A stretch of DNA of 64,000 nucleotides from assembly GCA_020746105.1 (NCBI GenBank), contig CM036624.1, positions 25,256,084 to 25,320,083 of the forward strand. The letters are read 5' to 3'. Positions 1 to 13,405 of the stretch are shown here, piece by piece. The translations under genes were made by a program, and so were the position numbers. The stretch's first letter is position 1. Each line of letters opens with the position of its first letter. Source of the stretch: Trogon surrucura. Its lineage: Eukaryota; Chordata; Aves; Trogoniformes; Trogonidae. Below the pieces are notes generated by a model. The model was not told where the DNA came from. It saw only the letters and a list, made by a program, of their open reading frames with translations, and made no database searches.

Positions 1-3000
1 AACTCAAAAAGCAAAATGCAGTTAAGTTTGCTTTGATTTACGTATCCAGTAAGTTTAAGAAAAATGGTTAATGAGTTAATATAGTATTTTAACCGAATTC
101 AAAGGTTGACATCAATACAACCATATATTCAGCTCAATATATGTGAAACAAATATTTTAGTAGCAAAAGCACAAGCACAACGTACCTGAGTGCTTATTCG
201 GCACACTTAAACAACTGCAACATATGCTGAAAATGTTGACAAAAGGTGTAACCTTACTGTAAAAGCTGTACTTAGCAGCAAATCAAGGCAATCTAATAAT
301 TACCAAACTACTAATAATTAACCTCTCCTTTGAGAAATGTAACAAAGTAAGATCAAAGTCACTGATTTACATCGAAGTTTCTGCTTGATTTACATGATTA
401 TTTAAATCATGTTTCAGAGAAGGAGATATTTATTACGAAGTAACAAAAAAAGAATGGAAAGACTTAATGACCTCTGACAACGATCTCTATTTTTAGCCTC
501 ATCCCAAATTCATGGATTTGGCAGAAAAATTCCTGAAGGTCCTTGAGCTACCCTTTCAGTTTTGTAGCTGAGAGTCTTTCCTTGCAGAATATTCATGCAG
601 GGTAAAACTCAAGAATGAGTTATTTTACAATTACCTGGGAGCTGGAGAGGCTGGGATAGTTGGATAGATTTCAGCGTACCCCTGACCGTGCTAGGATCTA
701 GGATCACGTTCCTGCTGGTGAATGAAGCCTCCTAAGCCCTTCCTACTCATCCACGCACCAACATCTCAAGTAACAACATCTCAACGGTACTTCAAGAGCC
801 CACAGTGGGATTAAGTAAAACATCTCAGAGCTCCAACACAATCTTTTACCGATGAGGGGAAGTAAGGAGGGAGGACAACCTCTTATCTCAGTCACGGTAT
901 TTTTCCTTTATTACAAGAATTAAAGAATTACGAGAAACATACAAAGTTAAAGCAGACAAATGATTTTTTTTTTTATCTTGCTAGTATTTTAATTAAAACC
1001 TTTTGTCATGTCTGCTAAGCAAGTTCAAAGTGTTGCAAGGCAATTGCAATGGGAATGCAGAAGACTTGTTGTGCTTGTGGAAAAAAAATGTTTTCAACTT
1101 TCACCGAATCAGTGACTGTAATTACCACAGGAATAAATCAAATTTATAGCAGGCAAACACAAGGCACAATCACTTTCTGCGCAGCCATAAATGGGTTTAT
1201 TTTTGTTGCAATGTGATAAAGTTTAACATTTTGTGCATGTCAGACAGACCATTTTGATAATATTCTTTACATTTCCTCCTTATTAATGAGATTAAAAACT
1301 TGCTATTAAGATACACAAGTCATCTCAATACATCCTGTTTCTGGGTAAGCTTCAACAAAATCTTAAAGCGTTTTTTCTAACCACATTAACACAATAAATG
1401 CATAGCCAAAATTCTTGCTTGGGTATTGGACAATGTGCTCTACTTGCAAAATATCAAGAGGTGGAATTCTGAAAACTACAGCAAATCAGTCTTTTCTTTT
1501 ATTATTTTTAATTCTGTTCGGAATGCTGCAACAAGGGAGACAAAAGCAGTTTGAGTTTTCATTATTTCCAGAGATATTTTTTCAATTTAACTGAACACAA
1601 GACCAAAAAAAAGTTACTTTTTTTTTTTTATCATGCCAAAGACTACCTCTGCTATTTAAAAGTACTATCACATCTCCACTTTCACTACTAACCTTTTGTG
1701 AAGAACAATTTCTGATTGCTAGGCTATTTTTCATTTGCCTACCTCTATTCATAAAAAAAAAAAAAAAAAAAAGAGAGCACATAAAATGGCAGATTTGAGA
1801 GACTGTTAAAAAACTTGAATAGCTTACAGACATAAAACCGATTATAGTTCTGGAAAACCTAAAAGTAATGTTATCAAAACACAGGATCACTTCGGTATAC
1901 AACGGCACCGCCAACTGCGGAACAGCTCCAGAGCTCGTTGGCATCAAACCACAATGGCACATCATCAACATAAGAGATTCGTTCTTTGCTTGAACGTCAG
2001 TTTTGAAGAGTAAATACGTACGTGCACACGCATGCATCTGAGCACACACACAAAGGCCGCCCATAATCAAATAAACCTGACAGCTCCTATCTGAAAAAAA
2101 CGTTTTTATGAGACCGCATCACTCAAGTCAGCAGAACAGTTTGGACCAAGTTACCCAAGAATTCTCCATTCACTAATTTCAGTTTTTCCTTGGTCTGGTC
2201 TGGAAAAATCCAACGGAAAGATACAATGGAAGATACTGCAGGTAGGCTGTCACGTCCAGTGACAGAAGAGACGGCAGAGCAATGCCAGCGCAACGGGAAG
2301 GATGGCTCTGAAAACGTTTCTGCAAGAGCGGTGAGGAAAGACCTTTATCAGCTAGCGACTATAAATTTATTTTCTGTAAAGGAATGTTCTGGCATAGCGT
2401 GCAGAGAAAGGACATAAAACGCAATCTGTCTGCCAATGAAACTAAAAAGTGAATGCGAAGGCGGAAGAGGTAGCATATTTTGTTGAAATATGTAGATATG
2501 CCACTTAGTTCTCCATGCATGCCACCGACTGACATCAAAGGGTAAAACGTTCTGATCTCTGCTGACAATATTTATACTGAGAAAGCCTCCAATATTTCCT
2601 TCAAAGTTCCCAAAACGCCCATCATCTCCTCCCTAAAAGCCAGAGGGTTGGGTGAGAGCCCTCCGCAGGTCTGGCGGCCAGACAACGGAGCCCGTGGACC
2701 ATCTCGCCAGCATTGCTTGTTCCCTTCTTAGCAGCACTCACCTATCTACTTCCAGAAGACAACTGAGGACCACGGAAACTGAATTAACTTCATTTCCTAG
2801 ACCAAATAAATAAATAAAACTCCTTCCACGCGGACCCCTGAGCAGGTCAGCAGCCCAGCATCGCTCGGTCATGAGACCGTGACTCTGCAGCGGCAGTAGG
2901 AAGCTTTTGCCTGCAGATTAAGCAATAAAATCACCCAGAAACAAGTTTATGGATTTGGCTTCTCCCTTTCTTCTCACTTTTGTTAGATAATTTGTGTAGC

Positions 3001-6000
3001 TTGTACTATTAAATAAAAACCAGCAACCCCGTCTTCTATGAATAGTTTTTTAAAAAGCAACAAAATAACCATCACTCTCTAATCTAATGAAGCTGTGAAA
3101 CAAAACCAGCAATATTCCATCAAATAGGCATGCAGAACTCTAACATAAATTAAACACACACATACAGAGGAAAAAAATTAGGACCTGTGTAATACAACTC
3201 AATCTTTAGCGAGGCAATATTAAAATATAATTAGCTAAATATTTTAGAATATAAATACGAAGATTAAGTAATGCCGAAAGAGGGCACAAGATCTAAAGGG
3301 CAATGGATCTAAAGATATACTTTTAAATATTTAAGCCAGTTTTTCCCCTGAATTTTTATCATCCTATTAACATAAGTTTATACATTTTGTATTATAAGTT
3401 TGTGCATTAAAATGTTTTCTGCAATTGTTTAATCTTCCTATTTTTATTTTTTAAACATCCAGCAATTGCTCAAGCCTCTGGGTGTGTTTATTTTAATTAA
3501 ATACAACAAAACCAAATGAAAAGCTTTTGCATTGTTTGAAAGGAGACCACTCGGAATTTTCCTCCACGTGTTGCAATAGAGATCTGTCAGACACATCCCC
3601 AGAGTAAGGCCGCCAAAGACAATCGCTGCGCCAACAGCTATTTGCCTGCATTGTGAAGGGAAACGTTTAACAAACAAACAAACAATAACAAAAAAGAGAG
3701 TAATTTAATGTTTGTGTTGTGCTTGCACAAAGAAGCGCTGCTCAGCGTGAACGCTGAACGCCTGGGGTAGCATCTTCCCCCCTGTGCGCCGGTCCGAGGG
3801 CACCCTCCCACAGCCCACGTGCAACGGAGGATGGACTTCATCTGGGACAGGCTGACGCTCTAGATGTGTAGTCCCGCTTTGCTTCTCTCTAATCCATCAA
3901 AAGCACCTCTTTTTGTTCCCTGGAAGATGGATGTTGACACCTTTTGGCAGAAGACCTGTCCCCCATCAAAAGCCGAGCAAGACATCGCACAAGGCAGCCT
4001 CACCCACCGTTCCCTGCTGCACGGGGTTGCCAAAGCATCGCATCTCTCCAACTCGGCAAGAGTACGAGTCTTCGCTCCACGCGGCGTTCACCCGCAGCCT
4101 GGGGTTTGACTTTTTGCGAAGGTACACTCAAACCCGTGGCCACACCAACTCACTCCCCTGGGCACCCGTCTCTGTGTTCACTGAACGCAGGTGACACCAG
4201 GCTCTGCCTTCCCCTTCACCCGCCGCTGTTTTACTCCCTCAGTCCGAACAGTGCAGCTCCCAACACAGAAGGTAAATAGAAAGGCTTAAAACACTTCCTC
4301 CCAGCATCCAACCAGAAAAAAAAAAAATCTTCTCAATACTTACGCCTTTTCACTGCAACCGATTTTTTCTGTAACAAAAGGCTGTCTTTGAGGTAAACTC
4401 CTTCAATTACATTAGGCCAACAGACTTCAACAGCACTTTAGATGCTGTCAGAAGAGGGTTTCTAAAATCCTGCATAAACACGCGGGAACTGTGCATGCAA
4501 AGAAGAAAACAGGATCTCTGCGGTCTTGCAGCCCACCCCTCTAATGGTGTGCAATTTCAACATAGACAGAGGCAGGCATCACTCAAAATATGTGCTACTG
4601 CTTCAGAACAGTAATTCATAATATTAATAAATACCACTGTGCCTTTTTTGGTAATCTGTAAAAGATTTTTTTAAATAAAAAAAAAGCAGCTTATACTGGT
4701 GAGAAGTTTTTCACCAAACTTATTTTATCTAAAAGGCAAATGCAAGTTCAAAATAAATTGCAAGGCAGTATCTTAGGGAGGCTATTTTTATTCGCATACA
4801 TGGATCTAGTTACCAAATACAAGCAAAGTTTAACAACAGTAGTAAACAACTTCACAACATACAAATTGCCTTGTAGTTTTAGGAAACGACCTGGAAGTAG
4901 CCTACTCTAGCAGCAGCTGTGGACCGCTTAGAAGTTACTTGACCTCAAAGTCTGAAGGACACTCGGTACCCTTCTCAACCATAATCTATTCAAGTGATGC
5001 TGCTGAAACACAGAATTCCCCTACCCATTTAGACAATTTTAAGGTAACATTTGCTTTAATTCTATTTTTTCCTGTGCTAACAGAGAGCCCTTCTGGATAT
5101 TAGGTTTCAGCATCAATTTCACATCACCTAATTTTCAGATTTCTGCTCACCAACTGCAAAAATCTGGAGAAATAATTTCCCAGAGTGAATTACTTATTAA
5201 AAAGCAAACACACCAATGAAAGAGCCCAAACAAGGCCCCGTGCGAGGGCAAAGCAATACTCTCAGCCCCATGATATCTCCCAGTAGATTTTGTCAGATCA
5301 CTTTGAACTACTTGTGAACACTGACGGTAATTTTTTTTGATAGCCAACAAAGGGGCAATTACAGAGCAGCACCAAGACACAGCTCACATTTTGGGAGGAT
5401 TTCACCCGGAAACATGCCAGTGATATTCACATTTAGTATCTCCCAGGGCCTCTCACTTCTATCTTTTCCAATAATATCCAGGATTGCTCTGGCATTCAAA
5501 ACAAAATCAAGCCTTTACAATCAACAGCTTTCTAGAATTTGCCTCCTTTTAATTGTGATGATACAGGAACACATGCTAAACTACTCAGCTATCTACCTCA
5601 TCAATTTTACAGCTGTATTCACACTCTGGGTGAATCACATTTAGAAAATTATATATTATATATAAACATGGTACGACACTCCGTAAAGTTATCTTTTATT
5701 ATGTAATTCCATCCTTTAAAAGACCTGAAGGCAGTTTATACAGTCACTAGGAATTTTAATCCTGGGCTAGATGTCTAAAAAGTGTCAAAGAAACAACCCT
5801 GATCATCCAAAGAGCTTCCAAAGGGGGGTTAATTCCCAGCTCCCCAAACCTCAGTATTTATTTTGGCACCTGGGCTGCTGGCAGGTGCCATGAGTGCTGC
5901 AGGGACAGGATGGGCTCCTGCCAGGGCACCAAGAACTTCTCTGAAAATCAGCAATCCATCCCCAACTATCTCCCTCCTCCCCACACCTCATTTTGAAGCC

Positions 6001-8520
6001 ATCTGCCCTAACATACGAGCACCATTCAGACCTTGCACCTTTATTACTTGGTTCTTATCACCCAATTCGCTTTCACCCATTCCCAGACTTTCAGGAGAAG
6101 GAAAAGGTATTTTAAAAAACCTAAAAATACTGAAAAATCCCAGTAGGTTGGACATAAAAGTATTGATCCAACAGGTTCCAAAGTTTCTAATCATGCTAGG
6201 AAACAAGAAAATAAAGATCCACGAAAAAAAACCAAAACTCAATTTTATCCTCTGATAACTGGCCAGTGAGCAAAGAAGACCTCTGTACCAAATCCTCACC
6301 CCAAACACCTCATCCTGGCACGAGAGAAGCTCCAGCACCACAGGAACCACCCAGTAAACCTCACTGCTGCTCCAGCAGGTTTCTTACCTTCTCCCCCAAT
6401 ATTAAAACTCAGCAACTTATCTTCAAACCAGTTAGGCTCACCGTAAAGACACCCTTAGTGTTCCAAGAACACATTGTGCTGTAGTAGCAACATCCATTTT
6501 ACAGAACCTCAAATTAAATTTCACACCAAAACTCTGTTTTACATGTCCCTTTATCGGTCTCCTGTTCATGCTTCACACAACTCTACCCAACATAAAAATT
6601 TGTCAAATGCATTAATTTCGTCAGTAATGTCCAGTGCACCAAACGCCCCCTATGCAAATCAAAGGGTGACCCACCTCCTGCCATAGCAAAGCCAACAGAA
6701 TGCTTTTACACTTTTGGGGCGTCTTATCTAAGAGGTCAGTTAACGCTAACCCCCTGCTTCTCTTCCATTTCCAGTCAGATGACTTCCTCAGCTGAAAAAT
6801 TTAATTCCTGATAAGACAACCTTTTAACCAAAACAAAATGGACTTTTGACTAAGGGCAACCAGATGTACCAGCAGAGGTGGTTCAATTCTGTTTAGAGGG
6901 TTTTTTTTCGTTGTACTCACAATCAGCGCGACATCAGCTGACACAGAAATGAATTAAAGTGCAAAAAAAAAAACCCACTGTGATGTGCCTGGACTCTCCC
7001 AAGGCTCGCCAGCAGGCTCAGCCTGGCATCCCACCATGCTCAGCAGGGCTGCAGCTGCACGGGGAGCTCCCGCTCACCGCAGAGGTAACCCCCAGTTCTG
7101 GCAGCACAGCTCACAGGCAGCTGTAAATGCTCAGCAGTACAACGCTTTATGATATTAAACAACGCATTGTACGTCGCACAGATAGTTTATGGCATGTTTT
7201 TCCACCTTGAAGACTTTCATGGATCCTATACAAATTGCACGCAGCTGCATATTACCGGTAGTCGACAAGTTATTAAAAATCACATTATCTCATCATCTGA
7301 GAAACAGAACGCAGTAGTACCGTCAAACATTACGCTTTAACGTGTGCATAAAAAGGAATGTTGTGGTCTAATTTTTAAGTGCTTACCCTTACGAAGAAAT
7401 TAATTTTTTTTTAAATAAAGATCTACTGGTTTTACAGCATATGAATGTGCACTACTGCATATTCTGCATATAAAACTCACACTGTGAGGAGCTGTACTAC
7501 AGTACAAAAACTGGCACCATCAACACTGGAATTATCTGGCTTTCCTGCAACTGAAGTCCTCAAATGTTGTATTAGCATACCTGTTTGTGCTTCATTTTCT
7601 GATAACAGAGCTTGGTTAAGACTTAGAGAAGAAGATAAATCACAGAGCAAGCACTAAAACTCAGGACAGTCAGCTTCCAACTTGTTTGAACTTGACTGTA
7701 TATTGCTGAGCTCAAACAGAATGTAAACTGCTGCCCTGTAACAGTTTAGATTATATGTTAAAAATCTTTCAAGCATAGTTATTTGTATCTTAATATTGCC
7801 TGAAGCTCCCCATGATCCTGGATTCTCCAGCATACAGTTCCTGTCCTGAATAAGTTATGATCTAATACAGACAAGACACAACAAAGAAATGCAACGAGCA
7901 ATGAAGGGAAGAGAAGAGCGGGAAGTTAACAATTTAAAGGTACAGTTAGTTAGTTCTTTAACTACTGAAAAGTCCCTCTAGGCAGGGAGCAAATAAAGAT
8001 AAATAGTAGTAGTTACCACAGGAGCCCTTTTCCGGAGTAAGTACTTAAATAGTTCTGAGAAGTAGCTACAGTGCCTTCAAACCTGAACCTGAACTAGCAC
8101 TACACAATGTAAAACATCATCTTAAACACTATTCATTTGTGGCAGAGGAATAACAAGCCATCTATACTCGTGTCCTTTTCTAGAACAACCGAAAAGGAAT
8201 TGTGGCAAGTGATCAAGCAGCAAGAACTCATATAACCCCTTCCTTACAGTCCTCTTGGTTAGTTCAGCTATTCCTGAACATTGCTCAGAAAAAAAAGAAG
8301 AGGTCCTTAGTTAAAGGCAGGGAAGGTTCACTTAGCCTAAGAAGGGGGATCTTCAATCGCTCATCTCACTGCTTTTTCAGCAAGAAGTACATTCGCTAAC
8401 GTTTCCACCTGCCTTAACTAAAGGCCATTTGCCTTTTAACCAAAGCAATCTAAGAAACCACAGGTTTCTAAGAACACCCTTGCCCACTCATCTTATTACT
8501 CCTCTGCAGATTTAAGTCTG
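1..8520. other. AT-rich non-coding stretch, no gene seen
   Basis: No coding region, RNA gene or recognisable transposon is supported here. The longest open frame (1582-2070, minus) runs through an A20 tract and a T-rich run and has no family resemblance. Simple features are the T-rich run near 1618, A20 at 1753-1772 and A12 near 6963. A locally GC-richer patch lies at about 6990-7120. Stretches such as 1130-1500 are free of repeats and could be conserved regulatory DNA, but that needs alignment. By strand skew the stretch is probably intronic to a minus-strand transcript. Confidence 0.6.
1753..1772 (+). repeat. A20 homopolymer
   Basis: Uninterrupted run of 20 A on the + strand. No SINE or retrogene body is visible 5' of it, so it is treated as a simple repeat rather than an insertion tail. 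Confidence 0.95.
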
Positions 8521-8546
8521 CAAATTAAATTTGCATATTTAATTTG
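8521..8546. repeat. AT-rich inverted repeat with octamer core
   Basis: Perfect 10-bp arms (CAAATTAAAT / ATTTAATTTG) flank a six-base loop TTGCAT. The left arm and loop together spell ATTTGCAT, the POU/octamer-type motif. It lies only 5 bases from the end of the candidate splice donor at 8551-8556. The structure is directly visible. Any regulatory role is inference. Confidence 0.8.
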
Positions 8547-8556
8547 AGATACTCAC

Positions 8557-8650
8557 TTGTTCCTTTCCACGACCATTTGGTAAGCCTAGTTAGATATTCT
8601 TCTGCATCAGGAGAACACTGGGACAAGAAGTCTTTCATGTTGGATACTAC
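8557..8650 (-). CDS. candidate internal exon, unrecognised protein (weak)
   Basis: Read on minus, a 94-nt block is bounded by an acceptor-like TTACTTTTATTGAG and a GTGAGTAT donor (+ strand 8551-8556). One frame is fully open (phase 0 in, phase 1 out) and reads ...NMKDFLSQCSPDAEEYL... followed by TRLTKWSWKG. The other two frames have stops. I do not recognise the peptide. Its in-phase matches the out-phase of the candidate at 9745-9848. By chance a block this size is open in some frame about half the time, and GTRAGT donors occur about every 2 kb, so this is a suggestion only. Confidence 0.17.
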
Positions 8651-9744
8651 CTCAATAAAAGTAATAAATATTGAACTTCATATATTTGGTGAAGTGAGAC
8701 ATTTGGCAATGTAACTTGTAACACACAAAGCATGTAACTGGATCCCAATAAATAAACAAACCGAACCACAAGTTCAAGTCGTTTTCCACGACCACATTCA
8801 TCTTCCTGAAAGCCACGCTTCACTGTGACTGATTTGTTCTCTCCGTGTAAAACAGATTCTGTTTAAGGGCTGGTAATGGCATTTGCCATATGTCACAACA
8901 GGGGATGGAGGGAACCAAAACCCATAAATCCAAGCTGAAACCTTGTCCAAGGCTGATGCTGCAGCGTAGAACCTGTGTCCCCAAGATGAGGAAGGTCACC
9001 ACCAAATGAAAACTACCACCAGTGACAACAAACCTTGACACTGCAACATCACAGGTGAAGGACAAAAAAAAACACCTCAAAATTTACTAAATAACCAACA
9101 TGAATCACAGCTGTAAAGACTATGCACTGATTACAATCTCCGTTCTGGTATTTTTTTTAGTATTGAATGCTTATCCTCCTAAAAACACAATTTGTAATAC
9201 ACTGAGCCCAAGTTTCTCAGAAAAAAATATATGTAATATGGAACGTAGCCAAATACTACTGATTACACCACTGGCTTGAAAGCCTGCTGGCAAGGTACGC
9301 ATTGCTTCAAAATAATCTTAAATTATGGAGTTTTTATTCTTTATGAAAATAAAATAACCTGTTCTCTCTCACTTTCTGAAGTTACCACAAATATACTTTC
9401 CCAGCCCAGGAAAAAGCACACCTTCTTCAGGTCCTTAATTCCCTATGAGTGGCCATGAATACAAATACGCATACCAGTGCAAAGGATATAAAAATAGAAA
9501 GAAAGATAGCATACAAAAAAACGCTACTATCAATATTTGAATAATGAGGCAGCTTTACCTTAATCAGTATATCAATTTATTCACATGCAGTGACAAGAAT
9601 ATATTAAAGCTATTCTGAAGTTGGGCCATTCAATTGCTTAGACAACCTGTTAACCAGTGCTGCTGGCAATTAGGAACACATTTTCACTGGAAGCTTTCTG
9701 TAGAACCATGCCTTTAATATTCCATCTGCAGTATATTAACTTAC
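8651..9744. other. non-coding sequence between two candidate exons
   Basis: Nothing recognisable apart from an 86-codon open frame on minus at 8820-9080. That frame has no splice context or family resemblance and is within chance expectation. Confidence 0.5.
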
Positions 9745-9848
9745 CAAGAAACATCCTGAGAACTCCTGTGTCACGTAAGCTCGTTGTTTCCAACTAATTA
9801 ACCCACAGTTCATATTCTGAAGTTGATGTCCTTCTGCCAGTTTAGCAT
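9745..9848 (-). CDS. candidate internal exon, unrecognised protein (weak)
   Basis: On minus, a pyrimidine-rich acceptor (TTACCTTTCTTGTGGTTGTGCAG) and a consensus donor TTG|GTAAGT (+ strand 9739-9744) bound 104 nt. Only one frame is open: two leading bases, then 34 codons including AKLAEGHQLQNMNCGLISW and KQRAYVTQEFSGCFL. It starts in phase 1 and ends in phase 0, which fits the phase-0 start of the candidate at 8557-8650 downstream on the same strand. Both splice sites are better than average. No domain is recognised. It could equally be a chance open stretch in an intron. Confidence 0.2.
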
Positions 9849-10763
9849 CTGCACAACCACAAGAAAGGTAACTTTAGGCAGCAAAGCTACACTAATCAAC
9901 ACTAGGCTGGCTATAAATGTCCTGTACTCCAATGTCCCTTTTATTTACTTGCAGCACATTTGGACTAAAGTCTGTTTAGTTTAGTCTTCCGCAGCATGCC
10001 TGATTTTGTACACCTACACATGTATGCACATGTACACGCTTGAAAGGCAAAGTAACTTTTCTATTAAGGGAGGACTTGGCATTTCTCTAGCACAAAGCTG
10101 TAAAAGCTGTGTGGAATGCAGATCCTAATCATCAGAGAAAAAAAACTGTTGAAAGAAGGGATCCACACCTCACTGCAAATAGAGCTGTTCCACAAAGACT
10201 GGGGGAACAAGCAACAAGCTCAAAAAAGTTAAAAAAAAAAAAACCACACACAAGAGAAAAGGACTGACAGGTAAAGAACAAGCAGCCTAAGAAAAAAAAA
10301 GACAATTGACAAAGCTTCAGTTCCTTCTGCGTTAAGAGAATGAAGTACAAAAAGCTTCTCAAGCCCTGTGAGCTGACTGGAGGAAAACAGGATTGCTGAC
10401 TGCATGGATGAATTATCCAAAACTACCTGGATAGGTTGTCTACATCCTCAGGGAGGGCAACAGCAGCGAGAAGGGAAGAAGGACGAGGGCAGGATGCTGA
10501 AGGCACTCGGGGTAGATGTGGGAACTACTGCAACGGAAGAGGGACTCCAGCTCTGCAACCCTCAACCGCTGCAGCTCAGGGACCCAGAAAAGGCCTTTAA
10601 AACATTCATACAGAGTGCGATTACTGCAGGCCTGATAGCAAAGATATCAAGTCAGACTGGTACCAGAGGATTAAAGAATAGCAAATGCCTGTTTAAAATA
10701 AAAAAAAAAAAAGAAAAACTAATTTTGTTATCTAAATGTTGGCTGATTTGATATCAGGAGTAA

Positions 10764-10785
10764 TGAAATGTTTTAAAACATTTCA
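10764..10785. repeat. 22-bp perfect palindrome
   Basis: Self-complementary sequence with half-site TGAAATGTTTT directly followed by its reverse complement, no spacer. It lies 30 bases before the G25 run. It could form a short cruciform or a symmetric binding site. The palindrome is directly visible and its function is unknown. Confidence 0.9.
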
Positions 10786-10815
10786 AAAGAGAGATAATTA
10801 GAGACCTGAAGGAAA

Positions 10816-10847
10816 GGGGGGGGGGGGGGGGGGGGGGGGGAGGGGGG
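10816..10847 (+). repeat. poly-G tract (G25-A-G6), G-quadruplex candidate
   Basis: Twenty-five consecutive G, one A, then six G. A tract of this length can fold into G-quadruplexes and is prone to length change and sequencing error, so the exact length should be treated with caution. On the inferred minus-strand transcript it would be a C-run. Confidence 0.9.
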
Positions 10848-13387
10848 AACAGGATAAGAAGCAGCTTGGGTTAACCAGCAATAATTCATGCCACATTTTC
10901 CCAGTATGTTTTGCAAATAAAACACAAGATTTCTCTAAACATAATGCGGTAGGTCTCATTTATCCAGCTATCAAAAAACAATATTACAATGTTATGTAGG
11001 AAATAACCAATTTAGTGGGAGAAAATAAAAACCAATATAAGAATCCCAAGATAAATAGAGAAAGGGGCTAAAGTCAAGAGGTCAAACACAAACGAGAAAA
11101 ATGAGGCCGCAGTAGTTACTAATAGATTTTTCCCCCCAAGGGTTTATAGTGAGACATATATATTCTAATTATACACATGTGTATATGTATATATAAATAA
11201 AAGTAACCTGAAGACAAAAGGAACACACTAATCAAATTTTCTGCATGTCAGCATCTGTCATATGCTAAGAACAGGGTAATTTTAAGGACAGGTAACAAGT
11301 ATCGACCCAAATACTTATTACTACCACATACAAAATTGTGCACTCAAGGAGAAAACAAGAAAAATTTCTGCTACAATCAGGTAGAAAATGAATAAGCAAG
11401 AAAAGGTTTGGTGTATTAGATGGAGGACGGATAAGTGACATAGGTCTGAGAAAAGTCTCAGAGAAGCATTTTTGCTCCTCACATTAGGCAAGGCTCAGTA
11501 CAGCCTTATGGGCAGTGCTGGTCACTCACATCCACAAAACACTCCTGCAAAACAAGACCCTGAACATAAACAATTCCTAAACAAATTTAGGCTAGAAACT
11601 GGGGTTTGTTTGTTGTTTTTTTTTTCTATGAATGCTTTGCCTATTTAGCAAGCAACAGCCACAAGAGAAAAGACTACTTTTTTTTGAAGTGGTACTTGAT
11701 CAGATTACAAGGGGAGGACTCTGATGCAAGCGCCTGTGATAGCAGTGGACTAGATGTGACATGAGTATTCATACCAGGGGAAAAACACATGGAAAAAAAT
11801 GAAGTGGCACTGGCATTCCTTTCCTCTTTAAACGCAAATTCTTCAGCACATACCTTAGTGAAAGAAAAATGGTACTGGTAGACTGAGAAGGACAACTAGT
11901 GAAGGAAGCAGAGAGCAGGCAAGTGAGTACACAGTTCTCTGTATTCTCTTCATAAAATAACACCGAAACCACCATTCAGACACTGGTTTCCTTTTAAAAG
12001 AAGAGTCATAAAGAGACAGAGCGGGGTGATACAAACAGCAAGAGGTGATTTGGTTCACTTTACAGGGGAAAAAAAGCACAGATCTTTGGTGTCATCCAGT
12101 GCCTTCTGAAAACCTAAAAGGTCAACAGTACTTTTTAATTCACTAATAAATTCTCTCTCACAATGTTTTTCTTCAGTTAAAATCTGGCTCCTGAAGTAGA
12201 TCTTGTCAAGGTTTCTCAATCTGAACTTCATTCACTACAGGCACTTCAATAACATGAAGATGAGGGCACAAGGAATAATGCATTTTACTCCGTGGCTAAA
12301 TTATTTTGGTTTTAATTTAGAAACCAATTCTTAGATCCAATGGAGAGACTTCTCTTAGACCAACCTAACGCCAGAGGCAAGCGCTCCAAGAGATAACCGA
12401 TTTGAGAACTAACTATTACAGTCTCGTTGCCTTTCTCAGGCTCCTCTAACCACCCCTAGATAATGCAACCAAGCACCTCCCTTGCACAGGAAAACTCGCA
12501 CGGGTGGCGTATTTAGCACAGGAGGATTCCTAACAATTCATTGCTTTTCACGTTGGGCTGGGGTGTTTTTTTTGCTTCTGATATCAAGTTAATAAACCTT
12601 AACAGCATCCCTCTAGTAAAAAAAGGGTTATTCAGCCCCTAACAAGCCTCTGCAACTCCTAACAGGAGTTAAAAAGCATTTAGAATATATATAAAGGACT
12701 AAAACCTAGTTTGTACTAGATTTTCACTTCAGCAGGGGAGAGAAGACAGCCTCCCGCCCGTGTACAAATCCTGCTGCACCAGCCAAAGACACACCTGGCA
12801 ACCTCCCTTCAGCCAGCCACTAGCGTGCCCCACGCTGAAAATCGAGGAACAGTCACATCAGCGAGCAGCAACACATTAAACTTGGGTACAGTAGGAAGAA
12901 TGGGTTCCAGACCCCTAAAACAAGCCATCTCATATCCCAAAGGAGTGAGACCCAGTTAAAATTATCCTGTGCCACATATCTGTTACTGCTTGGTAATACC
13001 ATATCATTATATTTTTATTGGGTTGAGGTTTTTTGAGGCAGGAGGAGAAAAAATGAATGTTTCTTGGAGTAAATTCCAGAAATTATTACTGTGCAAACAT
13101 CACTTTATTAATTCTGAAGTACGTCAGCACACATACACACTGTACATAGATACAACGTATATAAAAATTATTTCCACTTTTCCTAATAAGTGCAAGTTCT
13201 CCTCCTTTTCAGAAATAACCCTACTTGAAGTTCCACTGATGAAAAGAAAAGCAAGTCCTTTAAATTGAGCTATTAAGTCTTTTGTATCTCAATCTGAGAT
13301 GAGCAAAAGATGCATGTAATTATCCTCTGTCCAAACCCGATGTGTTTCCAGTACAAAGTTAGTAAAGTCCTTACACTGCACATAAAC

Positions 13388-13405
13388 AAAAAAAAAAAAA
13401 AAAAA
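13388..13405 (+). repeat. A18 homopolymer
   Basis: Run of 18 A on + with no recognisable retroposon body beside it. A second T-rich run follows at about 13453. Confidence 0.95.

Noticed and set aside
1753..1772. A-runs as SINE or retrogene tails
   Set aside because: No element body or target duplication could be seen beside the long A-runs. The A25 at 59087 is demonstrably internal to a LINE.
1582..2070. 162-codon minus frame
   Set aside because: It runs through A and T homopolymers that give poly-Phe and poly-Lys stretches. Not a plausible protein.
4344..4368. 25-nt microexon-like block on minus ending at GTAAGTAT
   Set aside because: Same reason as for 16901-16917. The length shifts frame and nothing connects to it.
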